From positions 186,001-250,000 of the forward strand of contig CAWISP010000001.1 in NCBI GenBank assembly GCA_963838775.1: DNA of 64,000 nucleotides, given 5' to 3'. A program made the position numbers and the translations under genes. Under the pieces are notes generated by a model, which was not told the origin of the DNA, searched no databases, and saw only the letters and a program-made list of their open reading frames with translations. This document shows positions 33,659 to 41,877 of this stretch, piece by piece. Positions within the stretch are counted from its first letter, which is position 1. Every line of letters begins with the position of its first letter. Source of the DNA: Chersky-840 sp963838775 (lineage in GTDB: Bacteria; Actinomycetota; Acidimicrobiia; Acidimicrobiales; UBA8190).

Positions 33659-34045
33659 TCAGGAGCGCGGGACGTACGCCCCGCGGCCCAGCGCCGCGCT
33701 GTCGAAGGGGTCGGCGTCCTCGTCGACGCCGCCCACCACCTCGGTGACCCAATCGAGGCGCCCCCGCAGGATGCGGTCCACCCCACCCTGGAGCGTCGCC
33801 GAGGAGATGGCGCACGAGCTGCACGCCCCCTGGAGCTGCACCTCGACGAGGCCGGTGTCCACGTCGAACGACACGAGCTCGAGATCGCCACCGTCGGCCT
33901 GGACGGCGGGGCGCATCAGCTCGATCAGGGACCTGAGCTCTGCCTCTCGCTGGGCGCGGGCCTCGGCGCTCAGGCCGGGCGCGGCCGGGCCGGGCTCGTC
34001 GGGGGAGTCGCCCTGGTCGGGAGCTCGGAGTCCGGGTGGGCCCAC
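33659..34045 (-). CDS. NifU C-terminal-domain (Nfu-type) Fe-S scaffold protein
   Basis: This protein of about 128 residues ends in a NifU-like domain (about 35-128): LIELMRPAVQADGGDLELVSFD, then VQLQGACSSCAISSATLQGGV with the CxxC that holds a transient iron-sulphur cluster, and ILRGRLDWV. It would deliver clusters to apoproteins. GTG 34045 has TGGAGGGG at suitable distance. GTG 34054 is also in frame but its Shine-Dalgarno sequence is too close. The very long open frame upstream is antisense to the LLM gene and not coding. No suf genes are nearby. Confidence 0.86.
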   Translation of the reverse strand: MGPPGLRAPDQGDSPDEPGPAAPGLSAEARAQREAELRSLIELMRPAVQADGGDLELVSFDVDTGLVEVQLQGACSSCAISSATLQGGVDRILRGRLDWVTEVVGGVDEDADPFDSAALGRGAYVPRS

Positions 34046-34148
34046 GTGTGTCACCCCTCCATTGTGCCGTGGCCGGGCCCGTACCGTGCCATGGGGATGC
34101 CCGGGCCCGCCGGGCCAAATCTGACGGACCGTCACAATTGGCCCCGGA

Positions 34149-34154
34149 TACCAT
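34149..34154 (+). promoter_or_regulatory. -10-like box TACCAT before the LLM oxidoreductase
   Basis: TACCAT ends 5 nt before GTG 34160. It is the probable promoter of the five-gene run that follows. Confidence 0.5.
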
Positions 34155-34159
34155 GAGGC

Positions 34160-35236
34160 GTGCCCTCCCCCCCGTTGGCCACCCCGACTCGTGTGGTCGC
34201 GGGGCCTGACGTGGGGACCCTCGGGCTGATCCTGCCCACCTTCCCCCAAGATCGGACCGTGCTCCCGAGCGCGGCGGTCCTGGCCGATCTCTGTCGCCGT
34301 GCCGAGGTGGGTGGAGCGGGTGCGCTGTGGGTCTGCGACCACCTCTTCTGGCACGGGCCCGCCCTCGAGGCGCTGAGCGCGTTGGGGGTGGCCGCGACCG
34401 CCACCCGTCGCGCCGCCATCGGGACGTGCATCTTGCAGCTGCCGCTCCGCCACGCGCCCGCGGTCGCCAAGGAGGCCGCCTCGCTCGACCACCTGTCGAG
34501 TGGACGGCTGGTGCTGGGTGTGGGCGTGGGCACCCACCCCGGCGAGTACGCCGCGGCGGGCGTCGAGTTCAGGTCGCGGGGACGGCGCCTCGACGAGGGC
34601 ATCGACGCCCTGCGCCGGGCATGGGCGGTATCGCCCGGCGATCACTACGCGCAGTTGCCCCCTACTGGCTCCGTCCCGGTCTGGGTCGGCGGGTCCAGTG
34701 AAGCCGCACTGCGTCGCGCCGCTCGTCGCGGCGACGGGTGGATTCCGTTGTTCGTTCCCCCCGACGAGTACGGCGCGGCGCTGGGTCGCCTCGACAAGGA
34801 GGCGGAACGGGTGGGACGCGATCCCGGCTCGCTGTCTCGTGCCACCGTGGCGTTCGTGTCGGTGGGCGCCTCGGGTGCCGAGGAGCGGGGGCTGTCGTGG
34901 ATGGCCTCGCTCTACGGGCTTGCGCCCCGCTCGTTCGAGCGACATCTGGTGGCCGGGAGCGCTCGGAGGTGCGCAGCGGCGCTGGCGCGCTTCGTCGAGT
35001 GCGGGGCACGACACATCGCCGTCTTCGTCACCTCGGACGACCCGCTGGTACAGTTCGAGGACCTGGCCGGCGAGTTCGGTGGCCTTCTCGCGTCCCACTC
35101 CATGCCGCCGACGACTGCGGCTGCAATCGACCGGGCCGGTTCGAAACGGCAAGACGTGGCAAGTGGTCCGGTGTGGGTCGGCACGGGTGCGCCGGCGACA
35201 AGCGGGACTTCGGTCGTAGACCCGGTTTGGAGGTGA
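34160..35236 (+). CDS. LLM-class (luciferase-like, probably F420-dependent) oxidoreductase
   Basis: This 358-residue TIM-barrel oxidoreductase has GALWVCDHLFWHG near 60, then TCILQLPLRHAPAVAKEAAS and LDHLSSGRLVLGVGVGTHPGEY. These are standard for F420-using luciferase-like enzymes, as is VWVGGSSEAALRRAARRGDGW. It probably uses F420/F420H2 or FMN; the substrate is unknown. The last 30 residues (after LLASHSMPP) are low-complexity. It ends in GGAGGTGA, which doubles as the Shine-Dalgarno sequence of the thiolase-like gene 7 bp downstream. It is the first gene of a run that continues to the GH20 gene. Confidence 0.88.
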   Translation: MPSPPLATPTRVVAGPDVGTLGLILPTFPQDRTVLPSAAVLADLCRRAEVGGAGALWVCDHLFWHGPALEALSALGVAATATRRAAIGTCILQLPLRHAPAVAKEAASLDHLSSGRLVLGVGVGTHPGEYAAAGVEFRSRGRRLDEGIDALRRAWAVSPGDHYAQLPPTGSVPVWVGGSSEAALRRAARRGDGWIPLFVPPDEYGAALGRLDKEAERVGRDPGSLSRATVAFVSVGASGAEERGLSWMASLYGLAPRSFERHLVAGSARRCAAALARFVECGARHIAVFVTSDDPLVQFEDLAGEFGGLLASHSMPPTTAAAIDRAGSKRQDVASGPVWVGTGAPATSGTSVVDPVWR

Positions 35237-35243
35237 GGTCATC

Positions 35244-36413
35244 GTGCGACAAGACGTGAGCATCGTCGGGATCGGAATGACGCCGATGGACCGGCGCGAC
35301 CTAACTCCGGACGTTATGGCGGGCCAGGCGGTGCGAGCGGCTCTCGATGACGCCGGCCTGTCCCCCACGGACGTAGGCCTCGTGATCTCCGCCAACGCCC
35401 TCGGGGGCCGGCTGTGCGACCAGGGTTGCATCCGCGGCCAGAGCTGGCTCAGAGACGTCGACCTTGGCACGACCGGCATCGTCAACGTGGACAACTCGTG
35501 CGCGGGTGGATCCTCGGCGATGCACCTCGGTGTGCTCGCCGCGCAGGCGGGCCAGTCACCGGTGCTCGTCGTGGGCGTCGAGAAGATGTGGACGGGCCAC
35601 CGGGGCGAGACGATCGCCGGGATCGAGGACGGGTTGCCATCCGACGAGCGGGCCGAGCTGCGCGTCCGTCTCGACAACGACGCCGGCAGCGTGCTCATGG
35701 CTCTCAACGCGACTTGGGTCCGTCATCAGATCGAAGAGCGGGGCACCACCCCCCACCAGATCGCGGCGGCGGCGGCCAAGGCCCGCAGGTGCGGGGCACG
35801 CAACCCCCTCGCCCAGTTCAGGTCACCGGTGACAGTGGAGGAGGTTCTCGCCTCAACCGTCGTAGTCACGCCCCTGACCCGACTGATGTGCTCCTCGTTC
35901 ACCGACGGCGCGGCCGCGGCCGTGCTCTCGGTGGGCACCGCATCGGGCGCGCCGCGCATACGCGCCAGCGTGCTGCGGTCGGGAAACGGTGAGCTCGACT
36001 ATCACGACCGGTTGCGCGAGACGGCCGACGAGGCGTGGAAGGCGGCCGGAGTCGGCCCCGAGGACATCGACGTCGTCGAGCTCCACGACGCCACCAGCGC
36101 CGAAGAGCTCTACGCCCTCGAGTCGCTGGGGTTCTTCGCCGCCGGAGAAGCCGGCGCCGCCACCGTGGCGGGCGACACCGACGTGGGCGGGCGCGGTGTG
36201 TCGGTGAATCCCAGCGGCGGCCTCGTGGCTCGGGGCCACCCCCTCGGGGCGACCGGCATCTGCCAGATCGCCGAGCTCGTCGCCCAGCTTCGGGGCACGG
36301 CCACCGGCCGCCAGGTGCACGAGCCTCGTCTGGCCGCGGCGGTGAACACCGGCGGCATCATGTCCGGCAAGGACACCGCCCTCGTCGCAGTACACGTCCT
36401 CGAGCGAACCTGA
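35244..36413 (+). CDS. Thiolase-like / SCP-x-type acetyl-CoA acyltransferase family protein
   Basis: This 389-residue thiolase-fold protein has the nucleophile Cys 86 in VDNSCAGGSSAMH and the catalytic His in GGLVARGHPLGATG near 330. HDATSAEELYALESLG is the usual lipid-transfer-type helper motif, and the C-terminal AAAVNTGGIMSG replaces the CGG of classical thiolases. Such SCP-x-like thiolases cleave or form branched or cyclic 3-oxoacyl-CoA, for example in sterol side chains. GTG 35244 is preceded by GGAGG. The FabH-like gene follows 6 bp downstream, so two thiolase-superfamily enzymes are made side by side. Confidence 0.88.
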   Translation: MRQDVSIVGIGMTPMDRRDLTPDVMAGQAVRAALDDAGLSPTDVGLVISANALGGRLCDQGCIRGQSWLRDVDLGTTGIVNVDNSCAGGSSAMHLGVLAAQAGQSPVLVVGVEKMWTGHRGETIAGIEDGLPSDERAELRVRLDNDAGSVLMALNATWVRHQIEERGTTPHQIAAAAAKARRCGARNPLAQFRSPVTVEEVLASTVVVTPLTRLMCSSFTDGAAAAVLSVGTASGAPRIRASVLRSGNGELDYHDRLRETADEAWKAAGVGPEDIDVVELHDATSAEELYALESLGFFAAGEAGAATVAGDTDVGGRGVSVNPSGGLVARGHPLGATGICQIAELVAQLRGTATGRQVHEPRLAAAVNTGGIMSGKDTALVAVHVLERT

Positions 36414-36419
36414 GCTCGG

Positions 36420-37346
36420 ATGCCTGGAGCAGTCGTCACCGGGTGGGGAATCGGCGTCCCCGACAAGGTCGTCACCAACGAGGACCTTTCGGCGCTCCTA
36501 GACACGAGCGACCAGTGGATCACCGAGCGGACGGGAATCCGCGAACGGCGCATCGGGGGCACGACCGCAGAGCTGGCCATCGCGGCCGGCAGCCAGGCGC
36601 TGGCGCGGGCGGGGCGAACCGGCGATGACGTCGATGTGCTCGTGCTCGCCACCTCCACCCCTGACGCGCTGGTGCCGGGGACGTCGGCGACGGTGCAAGA
36701 GGGTCTGAGTGTCCGTGGCGGTGCCTTCGACGTGAACGCGGCGTGCTCCGGTTTCGTGTACGGGCTCGTGGTCGCGCACGGTCTCGTCCTCGCCGGTGCC
36801 GAGCGGGTGCTCGTCATCGGCAGCGAGACGCTGTCGCAGATCACCGACTGGGACGACAGGAGCATCGCCGTGCTCGTGGGTGACGGGGCGGGGGCCGTGC
36901 TGCTCGAGGCCACCGAGGGGCCGGGTCAACTGCTGGCTTGGGACCTCGGTGCAGACGGGTCCCTGCGCCACCTGCTCAAGTGTGATCACGGCGGGTACCT
37001 CTACATGAACGGCAAGGAGATCTTCCGGCACGCGGTGCGAGTGATCGTAGAGTCGTCGCAAAAAGCACTGGCCCGGGCCGGGCTCGACACGAGCGACGTC
37101 GACCTGTTCATCCCCCACCAGGCCAACGCCCGCATCATCACCGCTGCCAGCCAGCGGCTCGGTATCCCCGACGATCGATGTGTGGTCACCATCGACCGCT
37201 ACGGCAACACCTCCTCGGCGTCGATCCCCCTGGCACTCGCCGACGCGCTCGAGACCGACCGGCTCCGCCCCGGCGCGCTCGTCCTGCTGTCGGGCTTCGG
37301 GGGTGGGATGACCTGGGCAAGCGCCGTCCTACGATGGGGAGGATGA
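36420..37346 (+). CDS. fabH: Beta-ketoacyl-ACP synthase III-like protein
   Basis: This 308-residue KAS III enzyme has all three catalytic residues: Cys 109 in NAACSGFVYGL, His in FIPHQANARI and Asn in YGNTSSASIP. SDQWITERTGIRERRI at the N-terminus and VGDGAGAVLLE are typical. It condenses an acyl-CoA with malonyl-ACP, starting fatty-acid or related chains. It is not beside fabD, acpP or fabF, so it may serve a special lipid or signal rather than bulk fatty-acid synthesis. Its stop overlaps the nucleotidyltransferase start (ATGA). Confidence 0.92.
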   Translation: MPGAVVTGWGIGVPDKVVTNEDLSALLDTSDQWITERTGIRERRIGGTTAELAIAAGSQALARAGRTGDDVDVLVLATSTPDALVPGTSATVQEGLSVRGGAFDVNAACSGFVYGLVVAHGLVLAGAERVLVIGSETLSQITDWDDRSIAVLVGDGAGAVLLEATEGPGQLLAWDLGADGSLRHLLKCDHGGYLYMNGKEIFRHAVRVIVESSQKALARAGLDTSDVDLFIPHQANARIITAASQRLGIPDDRCVVTIDRYGNTSSASIPLALADALETDRLRPGALVLLSGFGGGMTWASAVLRWGG

Positions 37347-38272
37347 CGACAAGGGGCTCTGGCGACCGGCCCGTGCTGGTGGTGTTGGCGGCGGGTATGG
37401 CCAAGCGCTACGGCGGATGCAAGCCCCTCGCACCGCTGGGCCTCCACGGCGAAGCGGTCATCGACCTCATCGCCGGCGACGCCGTGTCAGCCGGGTTCGG
37501 TGACATCGTCCTCGTCCTCGGGCCCCAGACGGGCCCAGCCATCCGGTACCACGTGGGCCGGTGCTTCCCGGCCACCGTCGAGGTCGCCTTCACCGAGCAG
37601 CGGGTGCCTCTCGGCACTGCCCACGCCGTGCTGTGCGCACGCAAGCAGGTCGGAGACGGCGCGTTCGCGGTCGTGAATGCCGACGACGTGTACGGCGCGC
37701 CCGCCCTGGCCCTGTTGGCGGAGCGATTGGCCGAGGGGAGCGAACACGCCATCGTGGCGTACCGCCTGCGGGACACGATCGTCGCCGACGCCCCGGTGAC
37801 CCGGGGGGCGTGCGAGGTGGGGCTCGACGGGCACTTGGTGCGACTGGTCGAGCGACGTGGCGTGGCGCCGCGACCCGATGGGGCCTTCGACGTCGGGGAC
37901 GGCCTCGAGCCGGCTGTGCTCCCGGGCGACACCCCCGTCTCCATGAACCTGTGGGGTTTCCAGCCCTCCATCTGGCCCGTGCTCGAGGCAGCCGTGCTCG
38001 GCGCTCATCCCACCGTGACCCCCGACGGCACGGTGCCCGACCCGTCTGCTCTCGCCGATCAGGCCGAGGTGCTGCTCCCCATGGTGGTGGGCGACATGAT
38101 CGCCACCCCGAACGGTGACGCCGACGAGAGCGCCGTCGTCCGCGTGCTCGACGGTCCCGGCCGCTGCATCGGGGTCACCCACGCCGACGACCTTCCGGTC
38201 GTGCGCAACGAGCTCGCCCTCATGGTGGCGCAGGGGCTCCGTCCCGAAGGCCCTTGGGATCCGGCGCGCTGA
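37343..38272 (+). CDS. Nucleotidyltransferase family protein (sugar-phosphate NTase-like)
   Basis: This 309-residue protein has a GT-A-type nucleotidyltransferase fold. VLAAGMAKRYGGCKPLAPLG is the phosphate-binding loop, followed by GEAVIDLIAGDAVSAGFGDIV. QRVPLGTAHAVLCA and FAVVNADDVYGAPAL carry the metal-binding Asp pair. This is the family that pairs LAAGxxxRYGGxK with NADDxYG. It is generally uncharacterised but often sits with amino-sugar kinases or glycosidases. ATG 37343 overlaps fabH by 4 bp. The GH20 hexosaminidase gene follows 31 bp downstream, suggesting an amino-sugar nucleotide product; this is inference. Confidence 0.87.
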   Translation: MTTRGSGDRPVLVVLAAGMAKRYGGCKPLAPLGLHGEAVIDLIAGDAVSAGFGDIVLVLGPQTGPAIRYHVGRCFPATVEVAFTEQRVPLGTAHAVLCARKQVGDGAFAVVNADDVYGAPALALLAERLAEGSEHAIVAYRLRDTIVADAPVTRGACEVGLDGHLVRLVERRGVAPRPDGAFDVGDGLEPAVLPGDTPVSMNLWGFQPSIWPVLEAAVLGAHPTVTPDGTVPDPSALADQAEVLLPMVVGDMIATPNGDADESAVVRVLDGPGRCIGVTHADDLPVVRNELALMVAQGLRPEGPWDPAR

Positions 38273-38303
38273 GCCCGCGCCCGACGAACCTCCGACACGC
38301 CTC

Positions 38304-40070
38304 ATGGCCCCGGCGCCCGTCCTCCTGCCCCGGCCTCGCTCGTGCCAGGCCGCACCCGACGGCCAACGTGTCCCGGATCGCGACCCCGTCGAGGTCATCG
38401 ACGACGCGCTCGCTCCCCAGGGATACCGCCTCGAGATCTCCGACGACACCGTGCGCGTGGTCGGCGCCGACCAAGCAGGGCTGCGTCACGCGCGCGCCAC
38501 CTTGCATCAGCTGCGCCATGGTGCCAACGCACCGAACGGCGCCAGGGACGGTGCCCTGCCCGCCTGCCGCATCGAGGACTGGCCCGACTTCGCCGTGCGC
38601 GGCGTCATGCTCGACGTGTCCCGAGACCGCGTGCCGGAGATGCGCACTGTCATCGCCCTCGTGGACCGGCTGGCGAGCTGGAAGATCAACCACCTCCAGT
38701 TGTACATGGAACACACCTTCGCCTTCGTGGGCCACGAGGACGTCTGGCGCCACGCCGATCCGTTCACCGCCGAGGACCTGCACACCCTCGACGCCCACTG
38801 CCGGTCGCGCGGTGTCGAGCTCGTCGCCAACCAGAACACCCTCGGGCACTACGAGCGATGGCTGCGGTTGGAGCGGTACCGGCCCCTCGCCATCGCCCCT
38901 GATGGCTTCGACTGGGTGATGGGCATCCACCGTCCGCCACTGACGCTCGACCCGGCCAACCCCGGCGCCTTCGCACTCGTCTCGGACCTGCTCACCCAGC
39001 TGGTGCCGCAACTGCCCGGTCCGCGGGTCCACATCGGCATGGACGAGCCCTGGGAGCTCGGCCCCGAACGCCGAGGGGAATGGGCGCAGTGGCTGCGTTC
39101 TCTGCGCGAGCTCCCGGTCCTGGCCGGGCGCGAGTTGCTCGTGTGGGGCGACGTGCCGGCCGTGCATCCCGAGTTGCTGGGCGAGCTTCCCGAGGGCGTC
39201 ACGGTGTGCGAATGGGGCTACGAAGGCAACCATCCCTTCGAACCGCGCACGGCACGACTCGAAGATGCCGGCGTGCCGTTCTGGGTGTGCCCTGGCACCT
39301 CGAGCTGGATGTCGATCGCCGGTCGCGTCGACAACATGATCGAGAACGTCGCCGCCGCCGCCATCGCCGGTGTCGCCCACGGTGCAGAAGGGCTCCTCGT
39401 CACCGACTGGGGCGACTTCGGCCATCACCAGCAACCGGGTGTGAGCGATCCCGGGTTCGCCACCGCCGCTGCATTCGGATGGTGTGGGCCGTCCCACGCC
39501 GGGCTCGACGCCGACGACCTCGCCACCGCGTTGGACGTGCACTGTTACGACGACCCGGCGCGCCAGACGGGCCGGGCGGTGGTCGGCCTCGGCGAGGTGT
39601 ACCAAATGGTGGTACCGCGCCCCCCCAACATGTCGGCCCTGGCCCTGCCGTTCTTCCTTCCCCAGTGGCCCATGGGGAAAGGGGTCACCGAGGGCCTCAC
39701 CGGACGCGATCTCGAGGCCGTGCGGACGCTCGTCGACGACACCGTGGCCGCGCTGGGGCGCGCCCGGCCCCGACGAGACGACGGCCCGCTCGTGATCGAG
39801 GAGATCACAACCACCGCCGCCTTTCTCCGCCTCGCCTGCGCCGACCTCGTGCTGCGCCTGGAGGGCGACGGCACCCTGGCGTCGGTGGGCGACAACGACC
39901 GCGCCGTCCTGGCCCGGACGCTCGGTGCCCAGGTCGAGGAGTACCGCCGGCTCTGGCTCGAGCGCTTCCGCCCGGGCGGGCTGTCCGACAGCACGGCATG
40001 GTTCGACCACCTGCTCGACTGCTACCGCACCGGGCACGCGGAGCGGTCGTGGTTCGGGCCCTTCGGCTAG
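38304..40070 (+). CDS. GH20-family beta-N-acetylhexosaminidase-like protein
   Basis: This 588-residue protein has an N-terminal GH20b-like domain (EVIDDALAPQGYRLEISDDT), then the GH20 barrel. DFAVRGVMLDVSRDRVPEM, WKINHLQLYMEHTF and the catalytic Asp247-Glu248 pair in HIGMDEPWELG are clear. VCEWGYEGNHPFE and FWVCPGTSSWMSIAGR follow. There is no signal peptide, so it acts in the cytoplasm on imported amino-sugar oligosaccharides or on glycolipid intermediates. A C-terminal helical region of about 130 residues is extra. ATG 38304 lacks a strong Shine-Dalgarno sequence. It follows the nucleotidyltransferase closely. Confidence 0.88.
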   Translation: MAPAPVLLPRPRSCQAAPDGQRVPDRDPVEVIDDALAPQGYRLEISDDTVRVVGADQAGLRHARATLHQLRHGANAPNGARDGALPACRIEDWPDFAVRGVMLDVSRDRVPEMRTVIALVDRLASWKINHLQLYMEHTFAFVGHEDVWRHADPFTAEDLHTLDAHCRSRGVELVANQNTLGHYERWLRLERYRPLAIAPDGFDWVMGIHRPPLTLDPANPGAFALVSDLLTQLVPQLPGPRVHIGMDEPWELGPERRGEWAQWLRSLRELPVLAGRELLVWGDVPAVHPELLGELPEGVTVCEWGYEGNHPFEPRTARLEDAGVPFWVCPGTSSWMSIAGRVDNMIENVAAAAIAGVAHGAEGLLVTDWGDFGHHQQPGVSDPGFATAAAFGWCGPSHAGLDADDLATALDVHCYDDPARQTGRAVVGLGEVYQMVVPRPPNMSALALPFFLPQWPMGKGVTEGLTGRDLEAVRTLVDDTVAALGRARPRRDDGPLVIEEITTTAAFLRLACADLVLRLEGDGTLASVGDNDRAVLARTLGAQVEEYRRLWLERFRPGGLSDSTAWFDHLLDCYRTGHAERSWFGPFG

Positions 40071-40138
40071 AGGCGGGTTTGCACAAAGCCCCCCGGTAGG
40101 CTGGGCGGATCGACCCCGATCGAGGAGCCCCATCGTCG

Positions 40139-41065
40139 ATGGACCGCGCCACCAGCCGCACCCGACGCCTCGTGGTCGCCCTGGTGCTCAACATCGCCCT
40201 GGCCGGCGTGCAGTTCGTCGGTGGCGTGGTGGCCCATTCCACCGGCCTCCTCTCCGACGCCGGGCACAACATCACCGACGTGGCGGGCGTGGCCACGTCG
40301 CTGCTCGCCGTCCGCTGGGCGTCGCGACCTCGCGACCCGTCACATTCCTTCGGGTACCACCGTGGACCGATCCTGGCCGCCCTGGGGAACGCGGCGGTGA
40401 TCGCCGTGATCACGGTCGCCATCATCGCCGAGAGCGTCAACCGGCTCCTGCACCCCCATGCCGTCCACGGAGGACTGGTCGTGGTGATCGCCGCCGTGGC
40501 CTTCGTGACCAACGGCCTCGCCGCGCTCATGCTGCGCGAGCGCAGCGCCGATCTGAACATGCGGTCGGCGGCACTGCACATGGGTGGGGACGCGCTGGGC
40601 TCGCTCGCCGTGCTGTGTGCCGGTGCGGTGCTCGTCGCCAACCCTTCGCTTCGGTGGGCGGACCCCACCGCCTCGCTCGTCGTCGCCGTCATCATCGTGG
40701 TCGAGGCGTACCGGCTCATGCGAGCGAGTGTCGAGGTGCTGCTGGAATCGTCGCCCGCCGATGTCGACCTGGCCGAGCTCACCGCGGCCATGGGGCGGGT
40801 CCCGGGCGTAGCCGAGGTCCACGATCTCCACGTGTGGAGCCTGTCCAGTGAGGTCCGGGCCCTGTCCGCCCATGTGGTGTTGTCGGGTCACCCCACCCTG
40901 GAACAGGCTCAGGTGGTCGGGGACAGCGTGAAGTCCGCCATCGGCGCCCCTTTCACCATCGCGCACAGCACGTTGGAGCTCGAGTGCGAACGGTGTATCG
41001 ACGGCGAGATCGACCCGTGCCTGATGGACAGCGTGGTCGACAGTCGGGGCACCTCCTCGAGGTGA
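40139..41065 (+). CDS. Cation diffusion facilitator (CzcD/ZitB-like zinc exporter)
   Basis: This 308-residue CDF transporter has six membrane helices. The zinc site comes from SDAGHNITD in helix 2 and HMGGDALGS in helix 5 (HxxxD pairs), and FGYHRGPILAALGN is the typical loop 2-3. The C-terminal cytosolic domain carries VHDLHVWSLSSEVRALSAHV and a late Cys-x2-Cys (ECERCIDGEIDPC) that could bind metal. It would export zinc, cadmium or cobalt by proton antiport. TAGGCT about 30 bp upstream is a possible -10. It is translationally coupled to the acylphosphatase gene. Confidence 0.93.
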   Translation: MDRATSRTRRLVVALVLNIALAGVQFVGGVVAHSTGLLSDAGHNITDVAGVATSLLAVRWASRPRDPSHSFGYHRGPILAALGNAAVIAVITVAIIAESVNRLLHPHAVHGGLVVVIAAVAFVTNGLAALMLRERSADLNMRSAALHMGGDALGSLAVLCAGAVLVANPSLRWADPTASLVVAVIIVVEAYRLMRASVEVLLESSPADVDLAELTAAMGRVPGVAEVHDLHVWSLSSEVRALSAHVVLSGHPTLEQAQVVGDSVKSAIGAPFTIAHSTLELECERCIDGEIDPCLMDSVVDSRGTSSR

Positions 41066-41355
41066 CGTCGCAGGACGCGGAACCGAACACCGTCCGGCGC
41101 CGGGTGCTGGTCCACGGGCACGTCCAGGGCGTGGGATTCCGGGTGTCGTGTCAGCGTCGAGCCGCCGACGCCGGCGTGGGAGGGTGGGTGCGCAACACCG
41201 AACGGGGAGAGGTCGAGGCCGCGTTCGAAGGCCCCTCTCGAGCCGTGGACGCACTCGTGGCGTGGTGTCGCCAGGGCCCGTCGTGGGCCCGGGTGGCGGA
41301 CATCGACACCATCGACGAAACTCCGCGCGGGGAATCCGTGTTCACCGTCCGCTGA
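41062..41355 (+). CDS. acyP: Acylphosphatase
   Basis: This 97-residue enzyme hydrolyses carboxyl-phosphate bonds. It has the catalytic Arg 27 in VHGHVQGVGFRVSCQRRA and Asn 45 in GWVRNTERGEVEAAFEG. GTG 41062 overlaps the CDF stop by 4 bp (GTGA), so the two are co-translated. The frame extends upstream but only through the transporter gene. The tail ends ESVFTVR, as usual. Confidence 0.92.
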   Translation: MTSQDAEPNTVRRRVLVHGHVQGVGFRVSCQRRAADAGVGGWVRNTERGEVEAAFEGPSRAVDALVAWCRQGPSWARVADIDTIDETPRGESVFTVR

Positions 41356-41720
41356 CCCGAGAGCGCCCGGTCACGACCAGACCCCGAACGCGGCGAGACC
41401 CCGAGTAGCCGGTTCGACCGAAGTCGCCCGCACTCCTCGGGGCCGCGCCCTCGGCTGACAGCTCGCCCGTTCCTCGGGTCGGACGACCCGTGTTCGGGGC
41501 GTTGTAACGGTCGATCCCAGGGAACCTTCCGCTACTTCACCATCCGCCTCACCGGCGAACTCGTCGCCCACCGTCTTCCGGAGTTCCCGCCTTGCGGCGC
41601 TCTCCCCGGCTTGAGGTCGGTCGTTGTCCGTCTGGCTGGTGACCACTGTGCGCCTGTGTCGATCGAAGGTCAAGAGGGCGACGCGAAATCCCTATGTTCT
41701 CCAGAGAATTTGCCGGGCTG

Positions 41721-41782
41721 TCCCCAAGTGGGGCGGAGATTTCCCCAGGGTCGTCCGGGGTATTCCCCAGGTCGTCCCCATG
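41721..41782 (+). promoter_or_regulatory. Helically phased TCCCCA(A/G)G motif array
   Basis: TCCCCAAG (41721), TCCCCAGG (41742), TCCCCAGG (41764) and TCCCCATG (41775) start 21, 22 and 11 bp apart, one or two helical turns. The last is part of GTCCCC-ATG-GGGGAC. This looks like a multi-site operator about 100 bp before the bicupin gene. Confidence 0.4.
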
Positions 41783-41865
41783 GGGGACCACGCCCGACGG
41801 CGCCGGCCCGGCGGCCTCGCCAGCCCAGACGGCCACCCGGTCTCCCGCACGACGCCCCCGTGACC

Positions 41866-41871
41866 GATACT
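41866..41871 (+). promoter_or_regulatory. -10-like box GATACT before the bicupin gene
   Basis: GATACT ends 6 nt before ATG 41878. It is the near-consensus version of the boxes seen at other starts in the window. Confidence 0.4.
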
Positions 41872-41877
41872 GGTCCC

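Larger units (their letters stand above)
41356..41877. other. Intergenic region before the bicupin gene
   Basis: No convincing gene is seen on either strand. It contains the palindrome TTCTC-CA-GAGAA (41699-41710), then a phased array of TCCCCA(A/G)G-like motifs (41721-41782) and a GATACT box next to the bicupin start. The first 300 bases show nothing notable. Confidence 0.5.

Noticed and set aside
33659..35707. 682-codon open frame on the minus strand
   Set aside because: Only its 3' end (the NifU domain) is coding. The rest is antisense to the LLM and thiolase-like genes and has Arg/Ser/Pro shadow composition.
38220..40133. 637-codon minus-strand open frame opposite the GH20 gene
   Set aside because: His/Gly/Val-rich mirror-codon composition without motifs; the plus strand has clear GH20 active-site sequence.
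41371..41673. 100-codon minus-strand ORF in the spacer before the bicupin gene
   Set aside because: Arg/Thr/Glu-rich without motif, promoter box or ribosome-binding site.
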